The translations under genes were made by a program, and so were the position numbers. From an uncultured Flavobacteriales bacterium (GTDB lineage: Bacteria; Bacteroidota; Bacteroidia; Flavobacteriales_E; Vicingaceae): a stretch of 64,000 nucleotides of DNA. The notes below the pieces were generated by a model that was given only the letters and a program-made list of their open reading frames with translations, did no database searches and was not told the origin of the DNA. Each line of letters opens with the position of its first letter. Within the stretch, counting starts at the first letter, position 1. The stretch lies in assembly GCA_905479325.1 (NCBI GenBank), contig CAJQLW010000013.1, positions 42,929-106,928 on the forward strand. The letters are read 5' to 3'. Positions 60,940-64,000 of this stretch are shown in pieces.

Positions 60940-60947
60940 TACCTTTG
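60940..60947 (+). promoter_or_regulatory. Promoter -7 box TACCTTTG for isocitrate dehydrogenase
   Basis: An exact TAnnTTTG match. A TTG at 60914-60916 lies 23 bases upstream, slightly longer than the usual spacing. The predicted start is about 60952, giving a leader of about 64 bases that contains a hairpin. Confidence 0.55.
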
Positions 60948-60957
60948 CAACCCCTAA

Positions 60958-60982
60958 AAAAGGCCTATTTTTTGGGCCTTTT
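60958..60982 (+). promoter_or_regulatory. Hairpin in the isocitrate dehydrogenase leader
   Basis: AAAAGGCC (60958-60965) pairs perfectly with GGCCTTTT (60975-60982) around a nine-base loop TATTTTTTG. It lies just after the expected transcription start. With a short T tract it might act as an attenuator, or it may stabilise the mRNA. Nothing distinguishes these. Confidence 0.5.
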
Positions 60983-61015
60983 ACTAGGTTAATTAGCATA
61001 ACCCAACCCAAAACA

Positions 61016-63229
61016 ATGGAGCAAAAAATAATTTACACCAAGACAGACGAAGCTCCGGCTTTAGCTACTTATTCTTTATTGCCAATCGTTCAAAGATTTA
61101 CTTCGGCAGCGGGCATTGATGTTGAGACGAGAGATATTTCTTTGGCAGCTAGAGTACTTGCAGTGTTTCCAGAATTTTTAAAGGAAAATCAACAAGTGAA
61201 TGATGCATTGTTAGAGTTGGGAGAGTTGGCAAAAGCTCCTGAGGCAAACATTATCAAACTTCCAAATATTTCAGCTTCAGTACCACAATTGTTAGCAGTA
61301 ATTTCTGAATTACAAAGTCAAGGTTTTGAGGTTCCGAATTATCCTGAATCAGTTCAATCGGAAGAAGAGAAGTCGATTAAGTTGAGGTACGATAAGATCA
61401 AAGGAAGTGCTGTAAACCCTGTTTTACGAGAAGGGAATTCTGATCGAAGAGCACCAAAAGCAGTAAAAGAATTTGCGAAACGAAATCCTCATTCTATGGG
61501 AGAGTGGGAGAGTGATACAAAGTCGCATGTTTCTACCATGAGTGCAGATGATTTTTGTTCCAATGAAAAATCAATTACACTAGAAAAAGCTGATGATGTA
61601 AAAATTGAATTGCATAAAAACAGCGGAGAAGTTGAGGTTTTAAAAGCGAGCACTCCGTTATTGGCCAAAGAAATAATTGATGCCACATTTTTGAGTAAGA
61701 ATGCCTTAGTGCGCTTTTTGAAGGAGCAAATAGAGGAAGCAAAAGCTCAAGGAGTGTTGTTCTCATTACACATGAAAGCAACCATGATGAAAGTTTCTGA
61801 CCCAGTTATTTTTGGGCATGCAGTGCGAGTGTTTTTTGATGAAGTGTTTGAACAATTTGGCGAGGATTTAGAAAGAATTGGTGCAAATCCGAATGATGGT
61901 TTAGGAAATGTTATTGCGCAGTTAGATGAACTTGACGCAGATAAAAAATCGGCAGTTTTAGCTGCGATTAAAAAATGCATGAATGAAGGGCCTGATATGG
62001 CAATGGTGAATTCAGCAAGAGGAATCACAAACTTACACGTACCTTCAGATGTGATTATTGATGCTTCTATGCCTGCAATGATTCGAACTTCAGGTATGAT
62101 GTGGAATGCTGATGGAAATTTGCAAGAAACAAAAGCGGTAATACCCGATAGCAGTTATGCTGCTGTTTATGATGAAACTTTTAAGTTTTGCAAAGAGCAC
62201 GGAGCGTTTGACCCAACAACCATGGGAACTGTTCCGAATGTTGGATTGATGGCTCAAAAGGCTGAGGAATACGGCTCTCATGACAAGACTTTTGAAATAC
62301 AAGGAGACGGTGTGGTTAAGGTAATTAGCCAAGACGGAGCTACTTTACTAAAACATGAGGTTGAGGCAGGAGACATTTGGAGAATGTGTCAAGTAAAAGA
62401 CGCTCCTGTTGAAAATTGGGTAGAATTAGCCGTGAAAAGAGCTAGAGCTACCGGTTGGCCTACTATATTTTGGTTAGATGAGAATAGAGCGCACGATGCT
62501 GAATTGATCAAAAAGGTCAATGCTTATCTCCCAAATCATGACACATCTGGATTGGATATTCGAATTATGTCTCCAAAAGAGGCGACTAAATTTACCTTGG
62601 CAAGAATTAAACAAGGTGAAAATGCCATCTCTGTTACGGGAAATGTTCTGAGAGATTATTTAACCGATTTGTTTCCAATTTTAGAATTAGGAACTTCAGC
62701 AAAAATGTTATCCATTGTTCCATTGATGAATGGTGGAGGGTTGTTTGAAACCGGCGCAGGCGGATCTGCACCAAAACATGTTGAGCAATTGACAGGTGAA
62801 AATCACTTGCGTTGGGATTCATTAGGAGAGTTTTTGGCATTAGCAGTTTCATTGGAGCACTTAAGTGAAAAAAATTATAACCGCCAAGCCGCGATTTTGG
62901 CTGAATGTTTGGACAGCGCTACAGAGCAATTGCTCTTAAACGGGAAGTCTCCTTCTAGAAAGGTGAGAGAATTGGACAACAGAGGAAGTCACTTTTATTT
63001 GGCAATGTATTGGGCACAAGCTATAGCTAATCAAGACGAAGACGAAGAATTGAAAGCTTCTTTTATGGGGTTAGCACATAAGCTAGCATCTAACGAAGAG
63101 CAAATCGTAAAAGAGCTAGTTGAAGTACAAGGGGTTACAGTTGATTTGGGTGGTTACTTTCACCCTAACGAGGCGAAAGTGGAAGCGGTAATGAGACCAA
63201 GTAAAACCTTAAATGAGATTATAGATTAA
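61016..63229 (+). CDS. icd: NADP-dependent monomeric isocitrate dehydrogenase
   Basis: About 737 residues from the ATG at 61016 (MEQKIIYT), the standard length of the monomeric (Icd2) type. An open region upstream to 60914 overlaps the promoter and hairpin and should not be translated. The domain with [21 protein letters not shown] residues binds isocitrate and metal (SDRRAP and the later GGSAPKH), and NADP binding is expected in the C-terminal half. It makes 2-oxoglutarate and NADPH in the citric acid cycle. It is a single-gene transcript. Confidence 0.96.
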   Translation: MEQKIIYTKTDEAPALATYSLLPIVQRFTSAAGIDVETRDISLAARVLAVFPEFLKENQQVNDALLELGELAKAPEANIIKLPNISASVPQLLAVISELQSQGFEVPNYPESVQSEEEKSIKLRYDKIKGSAVNPVLREGNSDRRAPKAVKEFAKRNPHSMGEWESDTKSHVSTMSADDFCSNEKSITLEKADDVKIELHKNSGEVEVLKASTPLLAKEIIDATFLSKNALVRFLKEQIEEAKAQGVLFSLHMKATMMKVSDPVIFGHAVRVFFDEVFEQFGEDLERIGANPNDGLGNVIAQLDELDADKKSAVLAAIKKCMNEGPDMAMVNSARGITNLHVPSDVIIDASMPAMIRTSGMMWNADGNLQETKAVIPDSSYAAVYDETFKFCKEHGAFDPTTMGTVPNVGLMAQKAEEYGSHDKTFEIQGDGVVKVISQDGATLLKHEVEAGDIWRMCQVKDAPVENWVELAVKRARATGWPTIFWLDENRAHDAELIKKVNAYLPNHDTSGLDIRIMSPKEATKFTLARIKQGENAISVTGNVLRDYLTDLFPILELGTSAKMLSIVPLMNGGGLFETGAGGSAPKHVEQLTGENHLRWDSLGEFLALAVSLEHLSEKNYNRQAAILAECLDSATEQLLLNGKSPSRKVRELDNRGSHFYLAMYWAQAIANQDEDEELKASFMGLAHKLASNEEQIVKELVEVQGVTVDLGGYFHPNEAKVEAVMRPSKTLNEIID

Positions 63230-63251
63230 ACTATCGTTTTAATCGAATTAG

Positions 63252-63296
63252 AAAACCTTGTTATGCTGAGCAGAGTCGAAGCTAGCAAGGTTTTTT
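63252..63296 (+). terminator. Terminator hairpin containing a REP-like core
   Basis: AAAACCTTG (63252-63260) pairs with CAAGGTTTT (63286-63294), followed by T to 63296. The loop holds GCTGAGCAGAGTCGAAGC, a palindromic core that is widely repeated in Bacteroidota genomes. It lies 23 bases after the isocitrate dehydrogenase stop and overlaps the end of the convergent gene. Confidence 0.75.
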
Positions 63297-64000
63297 ATTG
63301 CCTACCCAAATGGGCTAAGTTTTTAAATACAATTTCTAAGTCTTTTCCTATAGAATAATCTCTGCCGTATTCAAAGTTCAACTGTTCAATGGTTTCTTGA
63401 TCTAAGCCAAAGGAGTCGTGTAGGTCAGTTGGATTGAGGATTCCCTTTTTTACTTTCAAATTTTTATCGGCAATTTCATCAGAGGAATAAAATCCAACAA
63501 AAGAGCTAGTGCCAACTAGAACGTTAAAAAGATTCTTGAAGTAGTTTTTTCTTTCCGCGACTACCCAAAAAAGTAGGGGGGAAAAAAGGAGAAAGAAAAG
63601 GGATAAGAAAATATCTAGTATTCTCTTATTTTTTTGATTGACGGGTTTCAGAATGGTATCAGAGGCCAAAATGTAATACTCTCCCGAGCTTTCAATGCTT
63701 TTACTTCCAATAATGTATAAACTTTCAGGAGGGGCAATTTTAAAATCTACATCTTCTTTTTCTATAGCACCCATTTGCTCAATAATTTGAGCAGAGCTAA
63801 GGTCCTTGGCACAGAATATTACTTCATTAATGTCGTAGATATCAATAATATCTTTTAATTGGTACAAACGCGCTGAAAAGCCGCTATTATTACTGCCTTC
63901 ATTGTCAGCATTTACGTTGATTATTTTTTCAGGCTCAATTAGTGTTTTTTTCAAGAAAGAACTGATGCGTTTTAGCTCTTCACTTTTTCCAACAATGGCA
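63295..64000 (-). CDS. C-terminal part of a glycosyltransferase-like membrane protein (runs off the window)
   Basis: The frame is open from the window edge (reading AIVGKSEELKRIS) to the stop at 63295, so the N-terminal part is missing. A TTG at 63954 is an internal codon, not the real start. The visible 235 residues have a Rossmann-like segment (DINEVIFCAKDLS), a membrane helix pair near IFLSLFFLLFSPLLFWVV and a C-terminal region with DEIADKNLKVKKGIL. This matches the C-terminal end of flavobacterial glycosyltransferase family 2 proteins fused to a sugar-transferase-like tail, but the family call depends on the missing N terminus. Confidence 0.6.
   Translation of the reverse strand, partial: AIVGKSEELKRISSFLKKTLIEPEKIINVNADNEGSNNSGFSARLYQLKDIIDIYDINEVIFCAKDLSSAQIIEQMGAIEKEDVDFKIAPPESLYIIGSKSIESSGEYYILASDTILKPVNQKNKRILDIFLSLFFLLFSPLLFWVVAERKNYFKNLFNVLVGTSSFVGFYSSDEIADKNLKVKKGILNPTDLHDSFGLDQETIEQLNFEYGRDYSIGKDLEIVFKNLAHLGRQ

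Noticed and set aside
60914..61015. Upstream in-frame extension of isocitrate dehydrogenase
   Set aside because: It would translate through the -7 box and the leader hairpin, and the ATG at 61016 gives the normal family length.
62090..62332. Several minus-strand frames of 60-90 codons inside isocitrate dehydrogenase and similar frames inside purH, mfd and MreB
   Set aside because: They are codon-pattern shadows of strongly conserved genes in the other strand, with no start signals of their own.
1..64000. CRISPR arrays, tRNA or rRNA genes, transposases and phage genes
   Set aside because: No regularly spaced direct repeats, cloverleaf-like segments, ribosomal sequence or transposase frames were recognised in any part of the window.

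Overview
This 64 kb window is a stretch of chromosome from a member of the Bacteroidota, most likely a marine, pigmented, gliding-type member of the Flavobacteriales. The evidence is: AT-rich DNA; promoter -7 boxes of the Bacteroidota type TAnnTTTG in front of many genes; a fused LpxC-FabZ; a PorX-type regulator and a protein with a type IX secretion C-terminal domain; the conserved gene order purH-mreBCD-mrdA-rodA; and a proteorhodopsin beside a retinal-synthesis gene. No rRNA, tRNA, insertion sequence, prophage or CRISPR array was seen.

Layout. 1-4305: a cut-off lipoprotein, then rnhB, a glycosyltransferase and a methyltransferase, diverging from a polysaccharide flippase. 4311-7692: yigZ, a DMT transporter and ribD in one overlapping minus operon, diverging from prmC. 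7689-12503: a membrane TPR protein, a TPR-histidine kinase and fbp. 12620-15283: a GNAT acetyltransferase and aspartate kinase, then a decayed toxin-antitoxin pair with a structured GC-rich tail. 15284-18698: two Wzz-like chain-length proteins and an O-antigen-ligase-like protein. 18670-25299: the lipid A block (lpxD, lpxC/fabZ, lpxA, ABC ATPase, efp, second lpxD) ending in a frameshifted SpoIIE phosphatase. 25336-30851: an HD phosphohydrolase diverging from porX, tsaE, ald, then a ParD/ParE pair inserted before a DUF4258-like gene. 30854-34168: a Fur/Zur-like repressor diverging from a lipoprotein and TonB receptor, with a palindrome in the shared promoter. 34344-37661: mfd. 38182-41011: proteorhodopsin followed by a single protein joining lycopene cyclase to a Blh-type beta-carotene cleavage enzyme. 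41306-44008: an ABC permease and an interrupted metallopeptidase. 44232-51284: purH and the rod-shape elongasome. 51327-56535: an outer-membrane protein, NifU-like and Mrp Fe-S proteins, an alkyltransferase-like protein, trmB and an M1 aminopeptidase. 56709-60822: two small secreted proteins, an ECF sigma factor with two partner genes, and a frameshifted secreted protein. 61016-64000: monomeric isocitrate dehydrogenase and the C-terminal part of a glycosyltransferase-like protein.

The strongest points are the CrtY-Blh fusion, which would turn lycopene into retinal for the neighbouring green-tuned proton pump; the divergent Fur/Zur-type regulon; a group of -7 boxes 4-7 bases from start codons, suggesting leaderless mRNAs; and five interrupted genes, all of them accessory (two toxins, a phosphatase, a peptidase and a secreted protein), while every core gene is intact. 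That skew favours real gene decay over random sequencing error, although several breaks lie in short homopolymers and need checking.
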